Shown here: positions 33,386 to 45,747 of the stretch, piece by piece
Layout of the letters: each line of letters begins with the position of its first letter
Numbering within the stretch: position 1 is the stretch's first letter
Assembly: GCA_025765595.1 (NCBI GenBank)
Contig: JAIVFH010000185.1
Span: 1 to 54,638, forward strand
From: Obelidium mucronatum
Lineage: Eukaryota; Chytridiomycota; Chytridiomycetes; Chytridiales; Chytriomycetaceae
DNA: 54,638 bases
Direction: 5' to 3'
The notes under the pieces: model-generated
What the model was told of the DNA's origin: nothing
Seen by the model: only the letters and a program-made list of their open reading frames with translations
The model's database searches: none
Made by a program: the position numbers and the translations under genes

Positions 33386-34930
33386 GTTTTCCAATAAAAC
33401 AGTGTTTTGACGTGTCATGTCCGTGAGATTGTCTTTCAAGTGTTTGATTTCCCTCTGTATTAGTTTGGGAAGCAGTTTTTAGCATGCGGTATAAAGCAAG
33501 TAGAAGTAAGAAAAAAAAACACTTTCTTACATCACAAGACTCCAACTCCTTCAACCGCTTATTATCCTCCCTCGTCAATTTCTCTCTCAACTCATCTGCA
33601 GATCGATTGATCCCCATCCGTTCAAGCTTCTCCAAGTCAATGGTTTGTCCAAACTTCAAGAGTTGCACGTCGGTCGCTCGGCCTTCGAGTTCCATGAGTT
33701 TGAGTTGTTTCTCTTTGCGTGATTTTATTAGGGATACGTGCATTTTTTTGAGTTCCTTGTGGTTTTTGCGTATGTCGAGTTTTTCCTAAAAAAAAGTGTT
33801 TAAAAAAAAGTGTTGGTTTTCGAAAATTGCATTGAAGGATTAAAAAAAAAAATAACGAATTCGTAGATACTTATATACCTGCTGCAACTCTTTAATCCTA
33901 GTCTTCAATTTACTCAACCCAGAATTCACAAAAATCAGTGCTTGGCTCAAATCCGTGGGTAACACCTCCTGTTCATCCAAGTATTGGATCTGATGCGCTC
34001 TCAAAGGTACAACGACATCCAATTCGTTTAGTTTGCGTTGTTTTTGGGTTTGGAAGTCTTGGATTTCGGATTCCGTCGCGCGTAACGCTGCGTCAATAAT
34101 TTTCTCTTTTTTGAGGAGTGCGTCGTTTTCTTTTTTGAAGCCCTTTTTGTTGTTGTTGTTGTTATTGTTGTTGTGGTTTTGTTTTTTTAAGTGTTGGGTG
34201 TGATTCCAAAACAACTCACTTCAATGGCTTTCTGGATCTCGACTAGCGCTTCATCCAGATCTAGTTTTCGTTCTCTGAGTTGGATCACGCCTTCGAAGAT
34301 GGCAGGGTCGAGATCGGCTGGGCAAGTGTCCAAGTCTTCAGCGTTCTCGTCGCCTTCGTCTTCAAAGTCTTCATCATCGTCTATTTAGCAGGAAGAGGGG
34401 TCAGTTGCGCGTTCTTGGTCTTTTTTCTTTTTCTTTTTTTTTCACCATCGTCTTCGTCGTCTTCTTCCTCTTCTTCTTCTTCCTCGTCTTCCTCGTCGCC
34501 GTCAGTCTTGGCTTTTTTCTGTGTGTTGCTTGAGTTTAAAAAACAACCAGAGAGAGAGAACAAAAAAAAATCACCCACCTTTGTCCTCTTGATCTTCTTT
34601 TTCAAAACTTTACTCAAAAACTCCTCATGCTTATTCTCCCCACCACCAACCCCTCCACCACCACCACCACCACCAGCAACAAGTCTCCCAAACTCTTCCT
34701 GCAACTCCTTCTCACTACTTATAATTTCTTCGATTTCAATTTTTTTCGCGTTGAGCCGTTCTTGGCATTCCTTGATTTTATGTGCGAGTTCAAGTTTTTC
34801 AGAGGATTTGCCGTTTAGCTTTTGGGCGAGGAAGTTGTCGTGCTTTTCAAATTCTTTGAGGTGCACCCATTCGCGGTAGAGAAGGAGGAGTTTCATGTCG
34901 ACGAGTTTGACGTCTGTTGAAGAAAGAATT

Positions 34931-35014
<84 letters not shown>

Positions 35015-38000
35015 CAATTTTAAAAAAAGTGATGGGGAATCTTATGAAAGTACAGACGTACCTGCTTCGAGGGCAACACGTTCATGCATCAGCTCATCTA
35101 CACATACATCAAAGGCTTTGACATGATTTTCGACATTCTATAAGGAAGGAAAAAAAAATAAGAAAAATAGGATTGAACGGAATCTGAAGAAAAAAAAATA
35201 ACTAAAAGAAAAAAAAATTATACTCGAAGAATCGCCTTTCTTCGACATTCCAGCGCTTTATAGAGGGCTTCTTCTTCAGCGATTTCCAAGGCAGACTTTC
35301 CAGCCATTGCTTGAGCATACAGTCTTGACTTTTGCAGAGTGCTGTACCGAGAGCTACCCGTCATATCCAAAGGATCACCGGAAGTGACGCCTGGAGCATT
35401 GTTTTCTCCAGCAGGTGGTTGCACAACGGTCGGCACAGGAGGCTGTGTGGCGTTGCCTCCGCCACCACCACCACCGAATCCACCAAAATCACCATCTCCA
35501 CCCCGTTTGGACTGATTCGCATTCGCCGCCTCCTCCCTTTTCAAATTCTCAATATCCTTGTCTGTGACCACATACCGCTCATCTGGATAACAACCCTGAT
35601 CCATTTCAGGGTTCCATAATCCAAATTGTTGTTGGGATTGTTGTTGGTCGTCGCCGCCTCCGAGTTGAGAGAGTTGGGTGTTGATTTCTTGGATTTGTTT
35701 GTTTTTCAAGTGGATGAATTCGACGAGGTCTCGTTTTCGATCGCGAAGTTCGAAAATGTGGCTGTTGAAGCTCTGTGTGAAGGCAGAGGTTCAGATATCC
35801 AGAAAAGAGTATGAATAACAACGTCATAAAACAAGCAAACTCCACCTCTTTGATGTTGAATATACTCTCTTTGAGTAAGACAATCTGTCGACGCTTCTTA
35901 TCCGCATCAACTCGCTCGCTTTCAGGGACAATATACTTTTCACTTGTTTTGAGTTTGTAATCCCCCATATGCGCTTCAGCGTATCGAATCGCTGCAACAT
36001 CTCTACGGTCTTCATAGTTTGCATCTGGTTTCGCATCCATCAGTTGTTTCCAAAGCTGTGCTCGTTCCGCGCGTAGTGCTTTCCTGGCTTCTAGTTTAGA
36101 CCGCGAGTCTTTGGGCTCTTTGGCTTGTTTTTTGACAACGGTGCTTCGCCCGCCAACTTCTCTGCCCTTCTCGGGTTGATCGCCGCTAAGGCCAGCTGCA
36201 CCTTCACTCTGTGAAGTCCCACCTTTTACATCGTGATGCCCCTTAGCCCCAGCAGCAGCAGCAGCGCGATCATGGCTCCCTAATGAATGAATTCCAAAAT
36301 CACTCTTCTCTGTCAAAGTCAAAGTCCTAAACGTAGCAACAGCAGCAGCCGTCTTGAGAGCCGTGACGCGAATATGATACGTCTGGATCGGATCCAAATA
36401 CTTCCGCTTCAACTTATTTGGCCCAATACTCTCCTTCTCACTAACCCACTCCAACTCTTTCTTGACGTTTTCAATGCGTTCGAGAGTCTCCTTTTCAATA
36501 TCGGCTTTCAAGTCCGGGTCAACAGCGGGGATCGTGTTTCGTGGAATCTTTTGGGCGTCCATGGTGGCAGTGATTTTGAGGTATTCTGAGCGTAGTTCGG
36601 AAATGTAGTCGCGGGTGGCTTGTTTTTTTTGTTCGGCTTCAGAGAGTTGGCGGTCGCGTTCGGATTTTATTTTGGTTTCTTGGATGGTGTACACGTTCTT
36701 GTCGATGATGTCGGAGGTTGGTTCTTGGTCATCTGATTCGTAGTATTCAAAGTTGGGAGCTGGTGGGGTGGGGGTTTTTTTTTGTCGGGCGGGGGTTGGG
36801 AAATGTAGAAGATCAAGAAAAAAAGGAAACTATTGAGCATATACGGCCAAAAAAAAAAATAACAATAAAAATAAATAAAATAAATAAAAAATAAAAAACC
36901 TTCTTTATCGTTGATTTCCTTCGGATTGAAACGGAACATGAAGATTCCTCCATCCATTCCTGAAGAGCACAAGAACGCTTCGTCAAAAGAAAGTGACACG
37001 TTCGTGATTGCTCCACGGTCACAGTCGTGCACGTGTCCCATCCAATATTGGCCATCGTAGATTTTATCTTTTGGGAGTCCACTTCCTTGGGGCACGCCGC
37101 GCTGCATTTTGATTGCATGTGCAACGTCATCAAAACATTTGCTATAATGCTCATACGTTTCGTGCCCTTGTTCCCATTTGTGGAGAAGCATGTCATCGAG
37201 TTTGATTTGGCGAATACATGTCATTCCGTCGGCTGTTCCTGAAATCAAGTATTTCCCTGTTGCAGAGAGCTTGAGGTCTGTGAATCTGTTCTTTCCTACC
37301 AATAGAAGTCTAGAATTTTCGGGTATTATTTATATAGCACTTTTGAAAATTGGTATGCTCAATGTACCTGCTCTTATCTGGAGAATCAAATTTGCATGAA
37401 CGGATTTCCCCTTCTCCGTACTTGTTGACAAGTGCCATTAAAAAGTATCCACCGGGAAGATAGAGAATTCTGGAAATCGCTGATGTCCCCGTAATGCAAA
37501 GCCCCCGTGCTTTTCGAATAGCAGATCCGATTCTTTTATCGGCTTTAGGATCGTCTTTGGGAGCCTCTTGAGGAGTTGCTGCAGGCGCCGCTGCATCCTT
37601 CTTATCTCCACCTGCCGAACCCGGAGCTTCTTTCTTCTCTTCCTCGGCACCTTCCTTGGGTTTAGGCGCTTCCACGATTTTAGGTGGGGGGACATTCAGC
37701 TTCCAAGGCTTGATTCTCAACGCCGAAGCCTCCAGTTGAAACGTCAAGGACGTATTGACTCTCCTGGGATGAGGTACACGCGAAGAAAACACCTCCCCGT
37801 TTTTACAAACGATAAAGGCAAGTTTCCCAGCAAGTGGACCATTCGCATCTCCATCGTCCCCATCGTCTCCGTCATCGTCGCCACTATCATCTTCATCCCC
37901 TTCTTCATTCGGCTCCATATTTTGCGTGTGGTTGTCGGCGCTGAAGGAAACTTGCGACACGGCTTCTTCCATTTCGATAAACCCAATCGGCACGATTTTG

Positions 38001-40076
38001 GTGTTGTTCTTGTCAAAGGGGGCTCCAGCAGATGACTCGTCGCTGGGACTGACGGGTTTATTTTCGATTTTGAAGAAAAATATTGTTTGGTCGGTTGCGC
38101 CGACGGTGGCCATGTAGGTTCCATCGGCGGAGATGGATATGGCGGCGATAGCGCATTTGTGGGGCTTGAATGCGTATTGGAGGGTGAATACGGGTCGGTT
38201 TATGTCGATTGGTGGTGGTTGGTAGGAAATGATTCGGAGGACGCCGTCTGTGAATCCGGCGGCGACTGTAGATCCCCGCGCGTCTAGGCACTGGTTATAT
38301 AAAAAAAGAAAATTTTGTGAGATGCCGCTTGACGTAATTCAAAGGAAAGTTTAAAGTGTCTCTCACAAGAGGGAGACTAGCCAATGCGGTTCCACCCGAA
38401 GTGTACTTTTCTTTTGCCAACAGTGCCTTTTTCATGTAGTCATACAAATGGACCACTCCATCTGATCCTAAGCTGACCATTGAATGGCAAGTTGTGCTCA
38501 TGTCCAGGCCCGCGATTCCACCAGAGTGAAAAGACAAGGTCTTGTCAATGAATCTTTGTTTTGTATCCAACTTGAATAAATGGCCTTCCATGTCAAGGAT
38601 CAGATATTGAGATGGATTCTCAATGCTTCGAATCATGTTTTTGATCTTGAAAAGGAATCAGAGAGAGCAGCAACAGTGCGAATTGAAATTCTCTGCTTTT
38701 ATACCTTGACATCTTTTCCAATCATGAATTCTTCAAGAAACTCCATTTCAAAAACTCGAGCTACGGCTGGTCCGGAACTTGAAACTGGTGCTCCACCTGG
38801 TCCTGCTGTTTCGGATGTCACATCCGCGTTATCAATCATTTCGAAATCCCAAACTCGGACATATCCTATTTACGCCCCAAAAGTTAGCCATCATTGCATT
38901 CCTGTCAATGATCATCTGTTACCATCTTCTCCAGCTGTAAAGACTTCAGAATCTACCATCAAAACTACTTCAATCTTTCCGACATGACATGGTTTCTTCC
39001 CTTTCTGGGCAATTTCACATTTGATCATTCCTCCATCCCAAAGAAGCAGGTTTCCCGTTTCAGTGGATGAAAGCACCTTTCCATCTGGAAGTTGAATAAA
39101 AGAGCAGATGTCCGTCAACTCTGACGCGCCAAATTTTCCCAAATATCCTTGAAGTTTAAGGCCCGTGAACGTTGCCGACATTTGCCAGAATTTTATGTGA
39201 CCCATGCCGGAAGTTGTTAAAATACCATCGTTCTCTGGGGCGAAAGCGACTTTATAAACATCCTGCATCAATAAAAAAAATTAAAATAGGTCCGGACTTC
39301 TTTTTACTGCTGGGTATGAATAAGAAGTCAGACCTGAGAGAAGGCTTTACTCTTAAGAGTTATCTCCTGAGCCTTCCAGTTCCACACTGTAAGCATATAA
39401 TCGGGATCCGATCCAACAGACGCGAGTTTATCTCCTTTCGCATTAAAAGCAATGTCAGAGTAGGCTCTGGTTGTTCCACCCCGTAGGATCCGAAACAAGT
39501 TCATTGAGGGGTATTGGAAAATAAAGATCGACGGCTGGGGGTATACTTCTGCGAGCGCAATGTATTTCCTGGATGGATGAACCTATAATGATTCACAGGG
39601 TAAACAGATTGTATGGCCTTGATTGGCATCACATTTATCAACTTACAGCGATGGCTCCAATCGCACCATCTCTCAACCCTTCAAAATACGTCTGCTCTGA
39701 AGTTTTTACGTTGATAAATACGAGGACATTTCCAACTGAAGTAAGAAGCGTTTGTTCGTCCAAATAATACAAATTTGATCGCTTGTGAGAATCAAAACCA
39801 AAGGAGCAGCTATTTGGGTCATGTTAAAATAGAAAAGAAAAGAAAAGAAAGAAAATTACGGGATTATTCTTACTAGAGGCTCATTGTGCCGGGTGGCATG
39901 AACTTCTCGCTTTCTTCGTTCACCATAAAGTTCTTGTCCACAGTCACTGAAGATTCAACCTGATTCGACGCGTCTGTTTGCGCTTTTTTTTCGAGAACCA
40001 GTTGAACAATTAGTACGGATGAGTATAGAATGCCTGGGGAACCACTACCCGTCTGAGGCGTTGCTGGTGTAGACAT
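33386..40076 (-). CDS. CFAP44: Cilia- and flagella-associated protein 44, truncated by a transposon
   Basis: About fifteen exons. The N-terminal half is WD40 repeats with CFAP44-specific text: FGFDSHKRSNLYYLDEQT, RILRGGTTRAYSDIAF, ASVGSDPDYMLTVWNWK and QYWMGHVHDCDRGAITNVSL. An acidic Asp/Gly insert lies near 37850-37900. The C-terminal half is long coiled coils (36700-33440). CFAP44 and CFAP43 form the tether that holds inner dynein f/I1 on the axoneme. The coding exon at 33440-33386 ends in VLLEN at the transposon. Translation would run about 20 codons into the element and stop. The last roughly 130 residues (27921-28430) are lost, so the protein may still be partly functional. The first exon is about 39886-40076. 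Confidence 0.9.
34932..35014. repeat. Poly-T tract of about 83 bases in a CFAP44 intron
   Basis: An uninterrupted T run lies between two coiled-coil exons. On the coding strand it is poly-A. Lengths of such runs are unreliable in any assembly. Confidence 0.9.
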
Positions 40077-40395
40077 GGTTTGTCAGATTTCCTGGTCAAA
40101 AGTTTATAGCTCTAAACTGAAGACCTTCATGTCAATTCGCAAGAATAGTATCAATATAGATATAGCTTGTTTAAGCTAGGCAATCCCAATGATGCCAATT
40201 GTTATCATTATTTAATTGCTGTTTCTTCTTTTTTTTTCAGGACTTATCAAATATATTCCTTCGAGGTTAAGAGATACGTGGATATGGCAGGAAAGTTTAT
40301 TCTCGGGGTTTCTTTGTCAACCCCTCCACACATTTTTCTCTGCTCTTCCATCCTGATTGGGAATACCTTGAACAGACAGAACTCATTGATAAAAA
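40077..40395. other. Intergenic, divergent promoters of CFAP44 and family member 3
   Basis: The starts point away from each other across 319 bp. I see no RNA gene or repeat, and frames here are not convincing. Confidence 0.5.
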
Positions 40396-41334
40396 ATGGA
40401 AGAAAAGTACCATCACCACCGCACAATCTACGGCGGCGGTGGAATACTCGGCCTCGCTCAAGCGCTTTCTGGCGTCAAAGCGCACGAGGAAAACTCTGAC
40501 GATGAATCTGATAATGAGTCTTCCCGACGCGTCAACAACAACTCAGGCGACAGTTTTCTCCCCCGTCGCAAAAGCCGAAGCTCAGTTAGATTCAAGACTC
40601 AGGAAAGTTCGGAGGTCTCGGAGGAACACGAACCATCAAAGAAAAGTCTCAGTCGGAAAAGCTCCATGGCTTCAACTACCTCAGTGTATATACTGCCAGA
40701 TGCACCGAAGCCACAGGCCCTTGATGAATTTCCAGCCGCGTCACCCCACCCCCCAGCTAAACACCACACGGCAGCAATAAAGTCGCTCTATGGGAAGAGT
40801 GTTGTCGAGATTGATGATCGAAGCGAAAACAGCAAAGTAGCAACGATCGATGACATGTTTGCAAATTCTGAATTTAGAGGCGATCAAGTTGGATCCTTGT
40901 TTCTATCGGAAAGAATGTTTCCAGATCGCGACGATATTCGTGCAATGATTCAGAGGAACCGAGGTGCTCCATTTTCTGTCAGCGACAACTGCGATGATTC
41001 AAATACAACATCCCGTAATCAGCAGCATTTTAATGATGATCCGGATGATGTTGTGGACATTAGAGGCAGTGGGGACATAAGGGAACTTGTGCGTATGAAC
41101 AGGGGCCATAAGTTGCCAGACGCGATGCCAATTTCGCAAGTGTTGAACGCAATCGCTCAATCGCATCAATGGACGCCTGAAGAAGTAGCTCAGGATCTTG
41201 CGGTGTTGGACAAGGCAAGAATAAGAAACGTACAAGCTGCGCGTTCGCTTTCAATGGCAACGTGGAACCAGCTCACGGATTTATTGCCGAGTACAAAAGA
41301 CGCGCTTCGAAGATCCATTGGATGGGTCCCTTAA
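40396..41334 (+). CDS. Unrecognised protein, same C-terminal module as 25634 and 26672 (member 3)
   Basis: Single exon, 312 aa. The N-terminus has HHHRTIYGGGGILGLAQAL, matching the Gly-loop motif of the family. A basic Ser/Arg/Lys-rich region with many possible phosphosites follows. Then comes FRGDQVGSLFLSERMFPDRD, parallel to FRGNQLGSLSLSKKLTESRE of member 2. The last 100 residues hold the shared module: RGHKLPDAMPISQVL, WTPEEVAQDL, RIRNVQAARSLSMATW, LTDLLPSTKDALRR, IGWVP. Member 3 lies 12.6 kb from member 2, beyond CFAP44, so the family is not purely tandem. No function can be given. Confidence 0.7.
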   Translation: MEEKYHHHRTIYGGGGILGLAQALSGVKAHEENSDDESDNESSRRVNNNSGDSFLPRRKSRSSVRFKTQESSEVSEEHEPSKKSLSRKSSMASTTSVYILPDAPKPQALDEFPAASPHPPAKHHTAAIKSLYGKSVVEIDDRSENSKVATIDDMFANSEFRGDQVGSLFLSERMFPDRDDIRAMIQRNRGAPFSVSDNCDDSNTTSRNQQHFNDDPDDVVDIRGSGDIRELVRMNRGHKLPDAMPISQVLNAIAQSHQWTPEEVAQDLAVLDKARIRNVQAARSLSMATWNQLTDLLPSTKDALRRSIGWVP

Positions 41335-41490
41335 TACCCAAGGTGATTTTTTTTTTTGAATAGAACAACTCGATGCAACTTTGGCAATAAAAACTCTTAC
41401 AAAAGCCTTCAATTTATGGTCATTACAATATACATTGTTCAAGCAATGACTCGATTTTTATTAAAAGAAAAAAAGGAAGGAAGGATCAAA

Positions 41491-43273
41491 CTACAAATGA
41501 AAATCAATGATTCGGATTTCGTTGCCTTTTCTCAAAATATTTGGAAACTTTCCACCGCGAGCTTCCAAATCTTCATGATCAACTCCATTCTGCTTCAATA
41601 TGGCAATGTATTCATTCACTTTGGTTTGAAACTCGGGATACTCGACTTCAGTAAGTGGTTGCCCACAGTCTTCCATTGCTATGATGATGATTCCGTGATA
41701 ATTAAAATACCCATAGAATTTCGGAATTACCGTCCCTTGTAAGTGCCCCAAGGTCTTGTATATTGATACTTCCTTCGCACTAATGTCAACATAACTGGAA
41801 TCATGGTACACATCGTATAATTTGAATTTTAAACTGGGAAAGCTGGCCAAGTCACCCCCAATAACGGTCCCCACAGCGCCCTTTTCGATCGCAACATTAT
41901 TCGCAAAGTGAATTTGATCTGAATTGATCTCACGCAAGCTATACAAGACTTGAAAAGGAGCATTGACCGGTTTTAAGGGTAACGCCTTGTCCTGCGGGAA
42001 ATTAGCAGTTGACGGAGACCCAGCAGGAGACGCATAGATTCCGTCTTTTTGGGCGCTCCATAAGAGAAACAACCAACACGTAAAGAACGATAAATTTTGT
42101 CCTTGGTAGAGAATGCCAGCGAGAGGAACAGGATTCGCGATTTCAAGAGTAGAGCCCTCACCAGAGCGTTTAAAACAGTGAAGTTCGTGCTGAGTCGTCA
42201 AGGCAGCATATCGAGAGTAGTTGAAGGACGAGTATCCATATATTTGGTTTACGCCACGAATAGCCACAGAATCCGGATTGCCAGATCAAGATCTTTTCGA
42301 TTTCTCGATATCAGCCTTATATGCGATTCCCAAATTGTGCAGTGTAGCGTTCCACCAGAATGGCTTGACTTCAATTGGGAGGCGAAAGTATTCTCGATTT
42401 CTTCCTTGATTTAGAAGCTTCCACACGTAGTCAGGCTCCAAAATTACTGATGCATCTCCCTTCCCTCGTTTAAACAATGAAGGAATACTCATAACACGGA
42501 GCAGCTCTACCAAACTTCTAAAGGTCGAGTTTTCCAAAGAAGATTCGATATCGGTTTCACATCCAGCAGATGTCGGAAGCTGAAAAGCTTCCATATTACC
42601 CACATTGATGTTTGTTGTTTTGAGCAAAAGTGGTTCCAGTTCCGACTTTGCGAATTCATACACTTCTACAGCAAAGGTACCCCATACAAGAATGTTCTCA
42701 GGCGATCGAGGATAGGTGGGCAGAGTCCCGCGTGTGTTGGATGTGCTTGTTTGGTTTTTTTGGCACAGAATCTCGACCAAACAGAGCAGTGTCACCAAAT
42801 CTGGTCAAGTATTTTTCAATGACCCGGTCAAAGAATGGATAGAAGATGTTATTGCTGGGGCGGTTCGGATCAAACGGTTGCACATCCACATCCACAGCAG
42901 AGTAATATGGAGCTGATATTAGAATCTTTAATACAGCTCAAAACTGTGAACGTTGAATAACTCCGTACTAACCAGCATTCTTGTTGGGGACACGCACCAA
43001 CAGTGGCACATCTTTGTTCTCTCCTCGATTCCCAACCAGCGCACTGGCTTTGAAGGCCTTTGTTTCATCAGTGATGTCTTCTTTGTTTGAAAAGACCTTC
43101 AAGCGAGCTGGTGATGTTTTCAATTTGTTCTTGTTCTGCTGCCGCACCTTCTCTATGAAGTCTGCCACATCAACCGTCTCCTCAGTGCTGACAGACACAA
43201 AGTATGCACCGACATCCTCGAAGGCGGGGTCTCCTTTTTCATCGACGAGCAGATACCAAATGTCTCGATTCAT
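41491..43273 (-). pseudogene. Crinkler-type effector-like gene with kinase-like C-terminus, frame-broken
   Basis: Exon 1 (42973-43273) encodes the Crinkler-type N-terminal domain (MNRDIWYLLVDEKGDPAFED...), ending in VRVPNKNAG at a phase-1 donor. Exon 2 starts at 42912. The frame shifts at a run of seven T (42755-42761, plus strand) and later meets an in-frame TGA at 42286-42288. Downstream, residues resemble a small protein-kinase fold: AKEVSIYKTL (helix C Glu), VDHEDLE with PNIL (catalytic loop) and RIIDFH (DFG position). Kinase-like C-terminal domains are known among Crinklers. With two disruptions this is probably a decayed copy, though the T run could be a sequencing error. Confidence 0.6.
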
Positions 43274-43359
43274 TATTGTTGATGAATTGTTTTCTCTTCT
43301 CTTTATTTATTTATCAAACAATGCCAACGATCATGACATCTCTTTCGCAATATCAGTTT

Positions 43360-45694
43360 TTATTGCAACTCTGCATTGAACTCCACCTCTGCTTTCTTCA
43401 CAACATTCTCCACAAAGACAGACAAATCACTCCCGACCACCAACCCAAAAAACAAAGCCCGCAACGCTGGGGTCGACAAATCCAGTAAAACGACTTCGGA
43501 GATATTGGGAAATATTGCAGCATTGTATACTTGACAATGGCGGCTGTGAAACTTGCGAGCAATATCCTCAGTATAGCTTGTACTGCAAATAAACAAAACG
43601 TTCTTGCGGGATTTGCAATCCACTCCATCAAACATTCGATTGAATACATGACATTCATCGTCCAACTGCCCAGCGTTAAACTTTGTGGACTTGTAATTTT
43701 TGACAGCAAGCCCCACAGTCAGTCGCTGTTCAGGATATTCCAACGATTTTCCAATCAAGAAGGCATCAGAGCTTGACGACTTTGGGAGAGGTTTCAAGCA
43801 CACACACCCGAGCGCATCAATAAGAGGCATCAAATTCTTCCACTCTTCTGGATGCATTGTGTCAGCGTCAAGCCTCGGATTTCTTGAACCAGTGGTTGTG
43901 ATTTTTGGAATCTTTCTCGTGAACTCGTCGATCACAATAGCTTTGAGCTTCCCAAAGAGAGGTGTATCAAAAAAAGGAGAAAGAGCCGAAGGGGGAAGTT
44001 GGGGGGTATTTTCGGTGGGAAGCAGCATTTCCTGGAATCTCTTGAGGAACATCCATTCAAATACCGTCGGATAGTCCGATGAAACCCCTGTAATGCTTCC
44101 AATGGCGCGAATATACTTCTTAAACGGCATCGCGTAATTTTGGAAGTGCGATTTGACAAATGGATGGACATGCAATTCAGCCTCCTCCAATGTTCCGTCC
44201 CAAGCGATGCATGCATTACTCGCAATGGCGTCAAGCGTTGACAGACGCCCTCCCGCGTCTTTGACCTCTTCTGTCAAGTCCATCACCTCATTCTTTTCCA
44301 TTTTTTCCAGGAATCTCACAATAGTAACCCGGTTTCTTGCAAGTCCTTCAAAAAGGATATTCCAGTCTAAGCCGCGCAACTCCAAGGGAAGAGTTGTTTT
44401 GAAGGTCAGTAGAGCATCAAAAGTAGTGCAATTTTGCAAAACTGAAAGGATGGTACGAGGATGACCGTTGGTTTGCAGGAATAAATTCGAAGCGACGGTT
44501 GCAATTTGTGGTGGCGACAAGTTGAGTTTATCAGAAATGGATTGCTCCCCTTCAACATACGAAGTGTTCTTCAAGATATCCGATATTGCGTCAGCTCGAA
44601 GAAGATGAATACTCAAACGCTTAAATATGAATCCACTGGGAATAATAGGGGCATTAGTTGGACGAAGGCCAACGTAATTCAAAAACGAAGCACGACCCAG
44701 AATAACAAAAAAAACGGTCTTAAAAGAAAACCATTTCCCAACAATCTCTTTGCAGAATTTAAAGAACAATTCTCGGCGCTCGAAGTCAGTTTGTTCTGGT
44801 GCTGATGATTGGAAAGCCTTTCCGATTTCGTCAAAAACAATAAACAATGGCCCAACTTCCTTTGTCAGATCATTGACAAGGTGTTCTACTTTTTCATAAG
44901 AGTGAGAAAGTAAAGACGGTTGCGTGGTAAACATTGGCTTTAAGGCATCCACCAGAAGACGTAACATTGCTGATTGCATTGTCGCAGGATCCAGCATGTC
45001 TCCGTCAATAAACTCAATACGCACTGTATGACATGACCGCAGAATGTTTTTGAATTCATCAGTTCCACTTTGGTTAGACCAATATTCTGCTTCTCTAGAC
45101 TTGGTAATGTAGTGTCGGCCAAAATCCGATTTTCCGAGACCCAAAATGTTGTCGGCCAATGGAATAACCCACTCTTGCCCAGCACCAGTTCTAGCACGAT
45201 TATAGGTATCGTTATGTATTGCCTGTAGCTGAAAGATGGCTTTCTTTCGGTTCACGAAAAACATGTTGCTTGCTTGTAGCGAGTAGGAGATGCGTGTCTC
45301 AGGCTTCCACACTCCCTTGACCACTCCTAAAGGGATGATGCGAAAGAAAGTCAAAAACCAACTTCACTTGTAATGCAATCAACTTACCAGCATTCTTGTT
45401 CGGGACACGCACCAGCAGTGGCACATCTTCGTTCTCTCCTCGATCACCAACCAGCGCACTTGCTTTGAAGGCCTTTGTCTTATCACTGACGTCTTCTTTG
45501 TTTGAAAAGACCTTCAAGCGAGCTGGTGATGTCCCAGACAAGAGGTCATCTTTGTTTTGCAGCCACACCTCTTTTGTGAAGTGACCAACCATCACTCTCT
45601 CCTCAGTGCTGACAGACACAAAGTATGCACCGACATCCTCGAAGGCGGGGTCTCCTTTGTCATCGACGAGCAGATACCAAATGTCTCGATTCAT
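43360..45694 (-). CDS. Crinkler-type protein with P-loop NTPase and nuclease-like C-terminus
   Basis: Exons 45388-45694 and 43360-45326 (61-nt intron, phase 1) give 757 aa. Exon 1 is the ubiquitin-like Crinkler N-terminal domain ending in PNKNAG and is nearly the same as exon 1 of the gene at 41491. Exon 2 encodes an ATPase with Walker A GLGKSDFG, Walker B PLFIVFDEIG and a sensor-like FFVILGR. The C-terminal domain contains LTVGLAVKNYKS, which suits the K of a PD-(D/E)xK restriction-nuclease fold. NTPase plus nuclease is a common Crinkler arrangement, proposed to act on nucleic acid in a host or rival cell or in genome conflict. There is no obvious signal peptide. The frame is intact. Confidence 0.8.
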
Positions 45695-45747
45695 TAAATG
45701 TTGTTGATGGAATTGTTTTCTTTCTTTTATTTGCTTGGATATATAAT
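45695..45747. promoter_or_regulatory. Short divergent promoter, Crinkler / zinc-finger gene
   Basis: 53 bp separate the start of the Crinkler (minus, 45694) and that of the C2H2 gene (plus, 45748). It contains ttcttttatttgc and an AT-rich box (gatatataatatg) just before the zinc-finger start. Confidence 0.5.

Noticed and set aside
34932..35014. Poly-T as a retroposon tail
   Set aside because: No retroposon-like body or target duplication beside it; it sits inside a short intron between well-defined exons.
42286..42288. TGA read as a sense codon (altered genetic code)
   Set aside because: TGA serves as the natural terminator of ch-TOG, the channel, the module gene at 26672 and others in the window.
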